This document shows positions 47,046 to 55,492 of a stretch of DNA of 64,000 bases, piece after piece. Position 1 is the stretch's first letter. Every line of letters starts with the position of its first letter. Location: NCBI RefSeq assembly GCF_014648355.1, contig NZ_BMQY01000001.1, positions 186,001 through 250,000 on the forward strand, written 5' to 3'. The notes under the pieces were generated by a model, which saw nothing but the letters and a program-made list of their open reading frames with translations, was not told the origin of the DNA and ran no database searches. A program made the position numbers and the translations under genes. The DNA comes from Couchioplanes azureus. Lineage in GTDB: Bacteria; Actinomycetota; Actinomycetes; Mycobacteriales; Micromonosporaceae.

Positions 47046-48475
47046 CAGCCGCAGCAGCCGCCGGCCGCGCCCTGTCCGTCGCCGCCGGGCGCGGTGGCCG
47101 GGACGGTCACCAGGCCGCCGCGGATCCCGGTCGCCAGCCCCCGCCCGGCCGGTACCGCAGGGGTGGCGGGTTCGCTGCCGCAACAGCCACCGGCTTCGGC
47201 GCGCGGAACCTGGTCGTCGGTGACGAGGCTGGTCGAGCACACCCCGGTCTCCGGCAGCTCCAGCCGCACGTCGCGGGCGGCGGACCAGTCCCCGGCCAGC
47301 GCGGCGACGACGGAGCGGGCCTGCTCGTAGCCGGTGGCCATCAGAAACGTCGGTGCCCGCCCGTAGCTCTTCATTCCCACCGCGAAATAGCCGACCTCGG
47401 GATGCGTGAGCTCGTCCACGCCGTGCGGCGGGACCGTGCCGCAGGAGTGCTCGTTCGGGTCGATCAACGGAGCCAAGGTGCGGGTGGACTCCAGGATCGG
47501 ATCCAGATCCAGCCGCAGCTCGGCGGCGAGGCTGTGGTCGGGGCGGTAGCCGGTGGCGACCACGACCCGGTCCACGGTCACGCGCTGCTCGAAGCCGGCG
47601 GCGTCCCGGCTGACCGCCGTGACCCGGTCGTCGCCGACCTCGAGCCGTTGGGTGAAGAAGCCCGTCAGCAGGGTGATCCGTCCGGAGGTGACGTGCGCGC
47701 GCAGCCGGGTGCCGAGCGCACCCCGGGCGGGCAGGGCGTCGGCGTCGCCGCCGCCGTAGGCACGCGCCGCGCCGGCGCCCCGGATCGCCCAGGTGATGGT
47801 CGTGCCGGCGTGCTCCTCGGCCAGGGCGGCCAGGGACAGCAGCGTGTTGGCGGCGGAGTGGCCGGCGCCGGCCACGAGGGTGTGCCGGCCGGCGAACCGG
47901 TCCCGGTCGGCGCCGAGCACGTCCGGCATGGCCGGCTCCACGAACGACGCGGCGTCCGTCTCGCCGAGGGCGGGCAGGCCGGTGGCGCCGAGCGCGTTGG
48001 GGGTGCGCCAGGTACCGGAGGCGTCGATGACCGCGCGGGCGGTGACCTCCGTGCCGTCGGCCAGCCGTACGAGGAACGGGGCGCCGTCGCGCCCGGCGGT
48101 GCGGACCCGGTCGACGCCGAGCCGGGCGACACCGACCACCCGGCTGTCGTACCGCAGGTGCGACGCCAGGGCCGGCAGCTTTGCCAGGGGCTCAAGATAC
48201 GCGGTCACGAGGTCGGCGCCGGTCGGCAGGACGTCGAGGTCGGGCGCCGCCCACCCGGCGGCGTCGAGCAGCCGGCGCGAGGCCGGGTCGATGTTGTAGC
48301 GCCACGGGCTGAACAGCCGCACGTGGCCCCACTCGGCCACGGCCGCGCCCACGCCCGTTCCCGCTTCCAGGACGAGGAACGGTAGTCCGTGTTCGTGCAG
48401 GTGCGCGGCGGCGGCCAGCCCGACCGGGCCGGCGCCGATCACGACGACCGGCAGGCCGGATGGTGACGAGGTCAT
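47045..48475 (-). CDS. ArsO-like FAD oxidoreductase with C-terminal Cys pairs
   Basis: 476 aa. FAD motif VVIGAGPVGLAAAAHL (about 9-24), second dinucleotide site LVAGAGHSAANTLLS, and VVVATGYRPDH near the end of the fold. After about residue 415 the tail carries GVCSTS, GGCCGSE and a terminal AGGCCG, Cys pairs suited to bind As(III) or another soft metal. The start ATG follows GGAGAG. It is between the metallothionein-like gene and the MFS gene on one strand. Confidence 0.87.
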   Translation of the reverse strand: MTSSPSGLPVVVIGAGPVGLAAAAHLHEHGLPFLVLEAGTGVGAAVAEWGHVRLFSPWRYNIDPASRRLLDAAGWAAPDLDVLPTGADLVTAYLEPLAKLPALASHLRYDSRVVGVARLGVDRVRTAGRDGAPFLVRLADGTEVTARAVIDASGTWRTPNALGATGLPALGETDAASFVEPAMPDVLGADRDRFAGRHTLVAGAGHSAANTLLSLAALAEEHAGTTITWAIRGAGAARAYGGGDADALPARGALGTRLRAHVTSGRITLLTGFFTQRLEVGDDRVTAVSRDAAGFEQRVTVDRVVVATGYRPDHSLAAELRLDLDPILESTRTLAPLIDPNEHSCGTVPPHGVDELTHPEVGYFAVGMKSYGRAPTFLMATGYEQARSVVAALAGDWSAARDVRLELPETGVCSTSLVTDDQVPRAEAGGCCGSEPATPAVPAGRGLATGIRGGLVTVPATAPGGDGQGAAGGCCG

Positions 48476-48503
48476 GGTTCTCTCCTCGGATGGGCGGGGA
48501 AGG

Positions 48504-48710
48504 TCAGTTGCAGCAGGAAGCACCGGAGGCGACCGCTTCGGTCTTGGCCTTCGGGTCGCAGCAGGCACCCGCCTCGGCCGCCGCCGTGGCGGTGCCGCAG
48601 CACGGGCTCGCCACGGGCGCCGGCTCACTGGCCGCCGTGGCGGCAGCGGTGGTGCCGCAGCCGCAACCGGACGTGGCGGCGGTGGTCGAGGTGGTGGGCT
48701 CGGCGGTCAT
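48504..48710 (-). CDS. Cys-rich metallothionein-like peptide
   Basis: 68 aa from ATG 48710 with GAAGGAG ahead. Eight Cys in one CxC and three CC pairs (16, 18; 37, 38; 50, 51; 66, 67), separated by Ala/Thr-rich linkers; no other predicted structure. Not a recognised metallothionein family, but the pattern is that of a soft-metal chelator or chaperone. First gene of the minus-strand unit leading to the Cys-tailed flavoprotein and the MFS pump, divergent from ArsR. Confidence 0.8.
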   Translation of the reverse strand: MTAEPTTSTTAATSGCGCGTTAAATAASEPAPVASPCCGTATAAAEAGACCDPKAKTEAVASGASCCN

Positions 48711-48762
48711 GTCGATCTCCTTCGGGACGGTGCGGGCCACTGCCCGCCTGGGTCTGAGCTCC

Positions 48763-48839
48763 GCTTGACTAGAGAGCTCTCTAAGCAGAGCTCAAGCTTG
48801 CACCCCTGCCTAGAGAGATGTCAAGCTAGAGACATGTCT
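48763..48839. promoter_or_regulatory. Palindrome-rich divergent operator region
   Basis: Between the Cys-rich peptide and ArsR: a perfect 14-bp palindrome TAGAGAGCTCTCTA (48770-48783) framed by GCTTGA (48763-48768) and TCAAGC (48792-48797); two further CTAGAGA copies (48810 and 48826); and AGACATGTCT (48830-48839) around the arsR ATG. Probably several ArsR dimers bind here and block both promoters. Confidence 0.6.
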
Positions 48840-49196
48840 AAGTCGAGTGGGCCCGGGGAAGCCGGCCCCGCGGTGGCGTGCTGCACTCCGCTGGCGGTCC
48901 AGGCGCTGACCCTGGAGCAGGCGGGTGCGGTGGCGCCGATGTTCAAGGCGCTCAGTGATCCGGTACGGCTGCGGCTGATGTCGTTGATCGCCTCGACCAC
49001 CGAGGCGTGTGTGTGCGACTTGACGGATGCGTTCGACCTGTCCGGTCCGACCATCTCGTATCACCTGCGGCTGCTGCGCGAGGCGGGCCTCGTCGACTGC
49101 GAGCGGCGCGGCACGTGGGTGTACTACTGGGTCAAGCCGGAGGCCTTCCGGCAGCTCGGCACCCTGCTGGAGATCGCCGCCCCCGCGAGCGCCTGA
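48834..49196 (+). CDS. arsR: ArsR-family arsenic repressor with CxC site
   Basis: 120 aa. Winged helix with the metal-site helix EACVCDLTDAF (Cys59, Cys61), the ELCVCDL-type site of classical ArsR, followed by the recognition helix SGPTISYHLRLLREAG. An additional vicinal pair, Cys16-Cys17 (VACCTPL), near the N-terminus could complete an As(III) site. The ATG lies inside a palindrome, implying autoregulation. Divergent from the Cys-rich peptide operon. Confidence 0.94.
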   Translation: MSKSSGPGEAGPAVACCTPLAVQALTLEQAGAVAPMFKALSDPVRLRLMSLIASTTEACVCDLTDAFDLSGPTISYHLRLLREAGLVDCERRGTWVYYWVKPEAFRQLGTLLEIAAPASA

Positions 49197-49258
49197 CCGC
49201 CGACGGTCACCGAACGTTCATCTTCGCCGTACGGGATCCGCTGGACGCGGTGGCGTCG

Positions 49259-49299
49259 CAGGTGATCTCATCAGGGCGTGCTGATATCAGCTTCACCTG
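49259..49299. promoter_or_regulatory. Nested inverted repeats at the third arsR start
   Basis: CAGGTGA (49259-49265) and TCACCTG (49293-49299) flank a perfect 12-bp palindrome GCTGATATCAGC (49280-49291), which covers the GTG start of the ArsR gene at 49278. Likely autoregulatory operator for the arsR-aqp-acetyltransferase-arsC operon. Confidence 0.5.
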
Positions 49300-49586
49300 A
49301 TGTACTGCGGTTGCTGACCGATCCGCTGCGTGCCCGGATCGTGGAGATCCTGGCCGACGGACCGGCGTGCACCTGCCACTTGGTGCAGGACACCGGCGCG
49401 AAGCAGCCGAACGTCTCCGGGCACCTGCGCCAGCTGCGCGAGGCCGGGCTCGTGGTGGCCGAGCCGCGCGGCCGGTTCACCTACTACCGGCTGCTGCCCG
49501 AGACGATCGAGGCCGCCGCCGGCCGGCTCGGCGAGCTGGCCGCACGGGCGCGCGCCAACGCCGCCAACGCCCGGGAGTGCCCGTGA
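49278..49586 (+). CDS. arsR: ArsR-family arsenic repressor, third copy
   Basis: 102 aa from GTG 49278. Metal-site helix GPACTCHLVQDTG (Cys31, Cys33), recognition helix AKQPNVSGHLRQLREAG, wing EPRGRFTYYRL. It leads a four-gene operon: its stop overlaps the aquaporin GTG (GTGA). Only weak ribosome-site sequence (CAGGGC) precedes the GTG; no better in-frame start is seen upstream of the DNA-binding domain. Confidence 0.92.
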   Translation: MLISASPDVLRLLTDPLRARIVEILADGPACTCHLVQDTGAKQPNVSGHLRQLREAGLVVAEPRGRFTYYRLLPETIEAAAGRLGELAARARANAANARECP

Positions 49587-50332
49587 CATCCGCACCCCTG
49601 CCGCGCCGGCTGCTGGCCGAGTTCCTCGGCACGATGCTGCTGGTCACCGCCGTGGTCGGCTCCGGGATCATGGCCAGCCGGCTCTCCCCGGGCAACGTCG
49701 GGCTGCAGCTGCTGGAGAACTCGGTCGCCACCGCGTTCGCCCTCGGCGCGCTGATCCTGACGTTCGGACCGATCTCCGGCGCGCACTTCAACCCGGTGGT
49801 GTCCGCCGCCGACTGGTGGCTCGGGCGCCGCTACCGCACCGGGTTGACCGCCGGCGACCTCGGCGGCTATGTGATCGCCCAGACTCTCGGCGCCATCGGC
49901 GGCTCCGTTCTCGCCAACGCCATGTTCGACCTCGCGCCGGTGAGCTGGTCGCAGACCACCCGCACCGGCGCGCACCTGTGGCTCGGCGAAGTCGTCGCCA
50001 CTGCCGGCCTGCTGCTGCTGATCTTCGCCCTGGTCCGGTCCGGCCGTGCCGCGGTGGCCCCGGCGGCCGTGGGCGCGTACATCGGCGCCGCGTACTGGTT
50101 CACCTCCTCCACGTCGTTCGCCAACCCGGCGGTGACCATCGGACGGGCGTTCACCGACACCTTCGCCGGCATCGCCCCCGCCTCGGTTCCGGCGTACGTT
50201 GCCGCGCACGTCGTCGGGCTGCTCGTCGGCGTGGGTCTGCTGCTCGCGCTGTACCCGCACGCCGGCGCCGCCGCAGACCAGGTCCTCGTGCCGGACACCC
50301 GTGCCGGCACCAGCGGCGGCGGCGACCGGTGA
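49583..50332 (+). CDS. MIP/aquaglyceroporin-family channel (AqpS-like)
   Basis: 249 aa, six membrane helices plus two half-helices. The first NPA box is NPV (70-72, GAHFNPVVSA), the second is NPA (181-183, SFANPAVTIGRAF). Channels in this position of ars operons let arsenite formed by ArsC leave the cell passively, replacing an ArsB/Acr3 pump. GTG start overlapping arsR; its stop overlaps the acetyltransferase GTG. Confidence 0.9.
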   Translation: MTSAPLPRRLLAEFLGTMLLVTAVVGSGIMASRLSPGNVGLQLLENSVATAFALGALILTFGPISGAHFNPVVSAADWWLGRRYRTGLTAGDLGGYVIAQTLGAIGGSVLANAMFDLAPVSWSQTTRTGAHLWLGEVVATAGLLLLIFALVRSGRAAVAPAAVGAYIGAAYWFTSSTSFANPAVTIGRAFTDTFAGIAPASVPAYVAAHVVGLLVGVGLLLALYPHAGAAADQVLVPDTRAGTSGGGDR

Positions 50333-50832
50333 ACAGCCCGGAGATCCGGCTGGTCCCGATGACCGCGGACCACGCCGGTGCCGTACTCGCGATCTACGCC
50401 GCCGGCATCGCCACCGGGCACGCCACCTTCGAGACCGAGCCACCGACGTGGGCGGCGTTCGACGCCGCCCGGCTGCCCGGGCACCGGTTCGTCGCGCTCG
50501 GCACGGACGGCTCGGTGACCGGCTGGGTCGCCTGCTCCCCCGTCTCGTCGCGGCCCGCCTACGCCGGCGTGGTCGAGCACTCGGTCTACGTCGACCCCGG
50601 CCACGGCGGACGCGGCATCGGCCGCACCCTGCTCCGGTCGCTGATCGCCTCCACCGAGACCGCCGGGATCTGGACGATCCAGTCCGGCATCTTCCCCGAG
50701 AACACCGCCAGCCTCGCCCTGCACCACCGCTGTGGCTTCCGCACCGTCGGCACCCGCGAGCGCATCGGCCGTCACCACGGCCGCTGGCGCGACGTCATCT
50801 TGCTCGAACGCCGCAGCCCCGCCATCACCTGA
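50329..50832 (+). CDS. arsN: GNAT acetyltransferase, ArsN/phosphinothricin-acetyltransferase-like
   Basis: 167 aa. Acetyl-CoA loop HGGRGIGRTLL (about 92-102), preceding strand SVYVDP, and the Pat-family stretches IYAAGIATGHATFETEPPTW and NTASLALHHRCGFRTVGTRERIG. Relatives in ars operons (ArsN1) acetylate the organoarsenical antibiotic arsinothricin or the analogue phosphinothricin. The reaction here is inferred from family and context. GTG start (VNSPEIRL) with 4-base overlap to the aquaporin. Confidence 0.85.
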   Translation: MNSPEIRLVPMTADHAGAVLAIYAAGIATGHATFETEPPTWAAFDAARLPGHRFVALGTDGSVTGWVACSPVSSRPAYAGVVEHSVYVDPGHGGRGIGRTLLRSLIASTETAGIWTIQSGIFPENTASLALHHRCGFRTVGTRERIGRHHGRWRDVILLERRSPAIT

Positions 50833-50850
50833 CCGCAAAGGAACCCGATC

Positions 50851-51258
50851 ATGAGCGACAAGCCCAGCGTCCTGTTCGTCTGCGTGCACAACGCCGGCCG
50901 CTCCCAGATGGCCGCCGGCTGGCTGCGTCACCTCGCCGGTGACCAGGTCGAGGTCCGCTCCGCCGGCAGTGCGCCCGCCGACCGCATCAACCCCGCCGCC
51001 GTGCAGGCCATGGCCGAGGTCGGCATCGACATCACGGACCAAACCCCCAAGCTGCTCGACTACGAGACCGCGGAGAACTCCGACGTGATCATCACGATGG
51101 GCTGTGGCGACGCCTGCCCCGTCTTCCCCGGCAAACGGTACGAGGACTGGAAGCTCGACGACCCGGCCGGCAAAGGCGTCGACGCCGTCCGCCCCATCCG
51201 TGACGCCATCAAGTCCCGCATCGAGAACCTGCTCGCCGACCTGATTGCGACCCGCTGA
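50851..51258 (+). CDS. arsC: Arsenate reductase, LMW-phosphatase type
   Basis: Reduces arsenate to arsenite. 135 aa, P-loop C11-VHNAG-R17-SQMA, and MGCGDACPVFPGKRYEDW with Cys85 and Cys89. Thioredoxin-coupled ArsC uses a Cys pair in this region, while mycothiol-dependent actinobacterial ArsC relies mainly on the P-loop Cys; the sequence alone does not settle which. ATG preceded by AAAGGAA. Last gene of the arsenic operon; 183 gene-free bases follow. Confidence 0.94.
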   Translation: MSDKPSVLFVCVHNAGRSQMAAGWLRHLAGDQVEVRSAGSAPADRINPAAVQAMAEVGIDITDQTPKLLDYETAENSDVIITMGCGDACPVFPGKRYEDWKLDDPAGKGVDAVRPIRDAIKSRIENLLADLIATR

Positions 51259-51279
51259 ACCCGCTCGACCAGAGCACAA

Positions 51280-51290
51280 CCTGCCGGGGG
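51280..51290. repeat. 11-bp copy of the tRNA-Arg 3' end (possible fossil att site)
   Basis: CCTGCCGGGGG here equals 38867-38877 in the T arm/acceptor stem of tRNA-Arg. It lies 22 bases after arsC, where the accessory region ends. The match is short and GC-rich, so chance is quite possible, and no integrase gene is present. Confidence 0.25.
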
Positions 51291-51441
51291 TCGGCCGGCT
51301 CGTACCGGCTCCGGCGGCCCTCCGCAACCGCCACGTGCTCCGCGCGGTCGACTGCCCGCGTACTCGTAGGGGTGATCGAGCGGCGTCATCGCCGCCGGGC
51401 GGGCGGCCTGCGCCGTTAGGATCGCGCGGTGAGGAGGCTGG

Positions 51442-51882
51442 ATGGCCGTCGACGTGCTGACCGAGACCGTGATCCATCGGCCGGTGGCCGAGGTCGCCGC
51501 CTACGCGGCCGATCCCGGCAACGCGCCCCGCTGGTACGCCAACATCGCCTCGGTGGAATGGGAGAGCGAGCCGCCGCTGCGCCTCGGTAGCCGGGTCGCG
51601 TTCCAGGCGCAGTTCCTCGGCCGTACCTTGCGCTACACGTACGAGATCGTCGAGTACGCCCCCGGGGAGCGGCTGGTGATGCGCACCGCGCAGGGCCCGT
51701 TCCCGATGGAGACCACGTACACCTGGGAGCCGGCCGACGGCGGCGGCACCCGGATGACGCTGCGCAACCGGGGCGAGCCGTCGGGCTTCTCCCGGGTCGC
51801 CGCGCCGATGCTGGCGACGGCGATGCGGCGGGCCAACCGCGCCGACCTGGCCCGGATCAAGTCCCTGCTGGAAGGCGCCTGA
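51442..51882 (+). CDS. SRPBCC-family protein
   Basis: 146 aa START/Bet v1-like fold: VDVLTETVIHRPVAEVAAY start helix, AFQAQFLGRTLRYTYEIVEYAPGERLVMRT strand pattern (polyketide cyclase/dehydrase family 2). The ligand is unknown. ATG preceded by GAGGAGG. It stands alone between the arsenic region and the minus-strand TIGR03086 gene. Confidence 0.87.
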   Translation: MAVDVLTETVIHRPVAEVAAYAADPGNAPRWYANIASVEWESEPPLRLGSRVAFQAQFLGRTLRYTYEIVEYAPGERLVMRTAQGPFPMETTYTWEPADGGGTRMTLRNRGEPSGFSRVAAPMLATAMRRANRADLARIKSLLEGA

Positions 51883-51957
51883 CCGTGACGGCGTCGCGGT
51901 CCTCCGCGCCGGCCGCTGACCCGAGGGACGACGAGTCCTCGGTTCCGCGGGTGGTCG

Positions 51958-52536
51958 TCACGCGCAAGGTCGGACCCAGTGTGGGTCGCGGCCGCTCAGG
52001 GCCAGTGCCCGCTCGAAGGGCGCGGCATGGTCGGCGACGGTCACCGGGGTGCCGTAGATGCCCATCCGGCGGCCCTGCTCGCCGGTTTCGGCGAGGAACC
52101 GCCACGTCGCCTCGGCGACGTCGTCGTCGCAGTGGTAGTCCTGCCCGGTGGCGCGGGCCAGATCCCACCCGTGGATGGCCAGGTCGCTGACGAGCATGGT
52201 GGCGATCACCCGGGCCGGCATCTCGGCCCCGCCCATGCCGACCGTGCCGTCCCAGGCCCCGGGCTGCGCCCATGCGGCCGCCGCGGCGCGGCCCTCCTCG
52301 TCGAAGCGGTCGGCCCACCCCTCGCTCATCAGATCGCGGCCCCACAAGTCGCCGGGTACGGGCTGCCGCCGGCCGGCGAGGTGCAGCGCAGACGCGACCT
52401 GCAGGAGGTGGTTGGTGAGGGCGCGTACGTCCCAGTCGGCACACGGGCTGGGCGCATGGAACTGGCCGGGCCCGACGCCGCGGACCACGGCCCCCGCCTC
52501 GGTGACCGACTTCTTCAGGATGGTGTTGAGCTGCAT
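51958..52536 (-). CDS. TIGR03086 / mycothiol-dependent maleylpyruvate isomerase-like protein
   Basis: 192 aa, DinB-like four-helix bundle. N-terminal FHAPSPCADWDVRALTNHLL carries the metal-ligand His of the MDMPI N-terminal family, and VSDLAIHGWDLARATGQ has the other conserved His/Asp. Such proteins are often mycothiol-dependent transferases in actinobacteria; the substrate is unknown. It is divergent from the AraC regulator. Confidence 0.85.
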   Translation of the reverse strand: MQLNTILKKSVTEAGAVVRGVGPGQFHAPSPCADWDVRALTNHLLQVASALHLAGRRQPVPGDLWGRDLMSEGWADRFDEEGRAAAAAWAQPGAWDGTVGMGGAEMPARVIATMLVSDLAIHGWDLARATGQDYHCDDDVAEATWRFLAETGEQGRRMGIYGTPVTVADHAAPFERALALSGRDPHWVRPCA

Positions 52537-52614
52537 GAACGCAGGCTAGGCCAGGGCCGGGAGCCGGTCTTGAACAAACGCGACGCGCCCGGCCGGCCTT
52601 GCTAACCTGCACCG

Positions 52615-53391
52615 GTGCCGGCGATCCTCAACCCGGGCGCGGGCCAGGAGAAGTTCCGGTTCCGCGCGCCCGGTGCCGCGCCGCAGCTACGCCCGTACGT
52701 GGCCCACTACTGGATCGTCACCTGGGACCTTCGCGGGGAGGAACCCTACGAGCAGCAGGTGCTGCCCTACCCGGCGGTCAACATGACCTTCAAGCCCGGC
52801 CGCTGCCGGATCGCCGGCGTGCCACGCGGCCGCTTCACCGAGGTGCTGCACGACGCCGGACGGGTCTTCGGCGTGCGGTTCCACCCCGGCGGCTTCCATC
52901 CCTTCCTGCGCGCACCGGTCTCCTCGATCACCGACCGGTTCCTCGCCGTCGAGGACGTCTTCGGCCCACCGGGCCGAGCGCTGGCCGAGGCGGTGCTCGC
53001 CGCCGACGACGCCACCGCCGTGGCGGTGCTGGACGAGTTCCTCGCCGCCCGGGCACCCCGGCAGCCCGAGCCGGCCGCGCGGCTGGCCGCCGCCGTCGTC
53101 GCCCGTACCGCGGCAGAGCCCGGCATCACCCGCGTCGACGACCTCGCCCGCGAGTTCGACCTCACCATGCGCCAGCTCCAGCGCCTGTTCGCCGACTACG
53201 TCGGCGTCGGCCCGAAATGGGTCATCCGCCGCCACCGGCTCCACGAGGCCGCCGCCCGCGCCGCCGACGGCATCCGCCTCGACCTCGGCGCCCTCGCCGC
53301 CGAGCTCGGCTACAGCGACCAGGCGCACCTGACCCGCGACTTCGCCGGCATGATCGGCGTGCCGCCCTCCCAGTACATCCAGGCGCAGTAG
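52615..53391 (+). CDS. AraC-family transcriptional regulator
   Basis: 258 aa from GTG 52615. N-terminal ligand domain of the DUF6597 kind (RPYVAHYWIVTWDLRG, FGVRFHPGGFHPFL) and C-terminal double helix-turn-helix (about 165-256), with VDDLAREFDLTMRQLQRLFADYVGVGPKW and LAAELGYSDQAHLTRDF. It may control the divergent TIGR03086 gene 78 bases away. Effector unknown. Confidence 0.9.
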   Translation: MPAILNPGAGQEKFRFRAPGAAPQLRPYVAHYWIVTWDLRGEEPYEQQVLPYPAVNMTFKPGRCRIAGVPRGRFTEVLHDAGRVFGVRFHPGGFHPFLRAPVSSITDRFLAVEDVFGPPGRALAEAVLAADDATAVAVLDEFLAARAPRQPEPAARLAAAVVARTAAEPGITRVDDLAREFDLTMRQLQRLFADYVGVGPKWVIRRHRLHEAAARAADGIRLDLGALAAELGYSDQAHLTRDFAGMIGVPPSQYIQAQ

Positions 53392-53422
53392 GTCCTTCAC
53401 GACCGGCGCCCGGGTGGGCGGC

Positions 53423-53647
53423 CTAGGACCAGCGGTCCAGGCCGCGCAGCCGGCGGTAACCGGCCTCCTGCATGCGGAAGATCCGCTGCCGCTCCTCCTC
53501 GCGCCGGCGCGCGGCGGCGAAGCCGGGCGCGAGCAGGCCCCAGAAGACCATGACCAGCAGGGTCACCCACGCCCACCACGGAATGACAGCCTGCGGGCCC
53601 ACCAGCAGGCTCGTCCACTCGTACACGGGGTCGATATATGCCTCCAC
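53423..53647 (-). CDS. Small single-helix membrane protein
   Basis: 74 aa from GTG 53647, preceded by the excellent ribosome site GGAAGGAGG. One membrane helix (about 23-43, IPWWAWVTLLVMVFWGLLAP), then an Arg/Glu-rich cytoplasmic tail (AARRREEERQRIFRMQ). No family recognised. It is convergent with the AraC gene and lies downstream of the kinase gene on the same strand. Confidence 0.65.
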   Translation of the reverse strand: MEAYIDPVYEWTSLLVGPQAVIPWWAWVTLLVMVFWGLLAPGFAAARRREEERQRIFRMQEAGYRRLRGLDRWS

Positions 53648-53724
53648 GGCAGCCTCCTTCCGGCGGGACGGCCCCCAATATCGACCGGCCGCCGCGGCGG
53701 CTTAGCGTTTTCCCGATCGCCGGA

Positions 53725-55098
<1,374 letters not shown>

Positions 55099-55144
55099 GT
55101 GCTGCTGCACCTCCGTCCGAGGCTGCCACGCCGGTCGGCGCGAC

Positions 55145-55294
55145 AGCGGGGCCGCCCCGCCCTCGGGGCGCTGCCGCATGGCCGCCACACCGTCCCGGCG
55201 CGGAAACGCGGCCGCCACACCCTGGGTGTGCGGTAGCGGGGCCGCCCCGCCCTCTCGGCGAGGTAGCGGGGTCGCTCCGTCTCTTCGGCGGGGC
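55145..55294. repeat. 30-bp tandem repeat, about five units, upstream of the kinase
   Basis: Imperfect 30-bp units starting at 55145, 55175, 55205, 55235 and 55265. The 20-mer AGCGGGGCCGCCCCGCCCTC occurs twice, 90 bp apart. On the minus strand the period keeps the kinase frame and would encode 10-residue units such as RREGGAAPLP. The whole stretch 55099-55492 otherwise holds no gene. Confidence 0.8.
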
Positions 55295-55492
55295 CGCCAC
55301 AGCCCTGGCGAGGTTTGCCGCAGCTTCACCCGAGGCAGTCTGCACCCCGGGGCGCCCGATCGCACTGGGTGATCGCGATGTCCGGGTTTCATCGCCGTGA
55401 ATTGAGTAGACACACCGGGCAAATCGGAAGGTGATCACACGTTTACGGATGGTCGCTTGCCTTCGGCGCGGCTCGCCGCCAAGGATGGGGCC

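Noticed and set aside
38808..51290. Intact integrative element at the tRNA
   Set aside because: No integrase, excisionase, conjugation or replication gene is present; only a weak 11-bp repeat remains.
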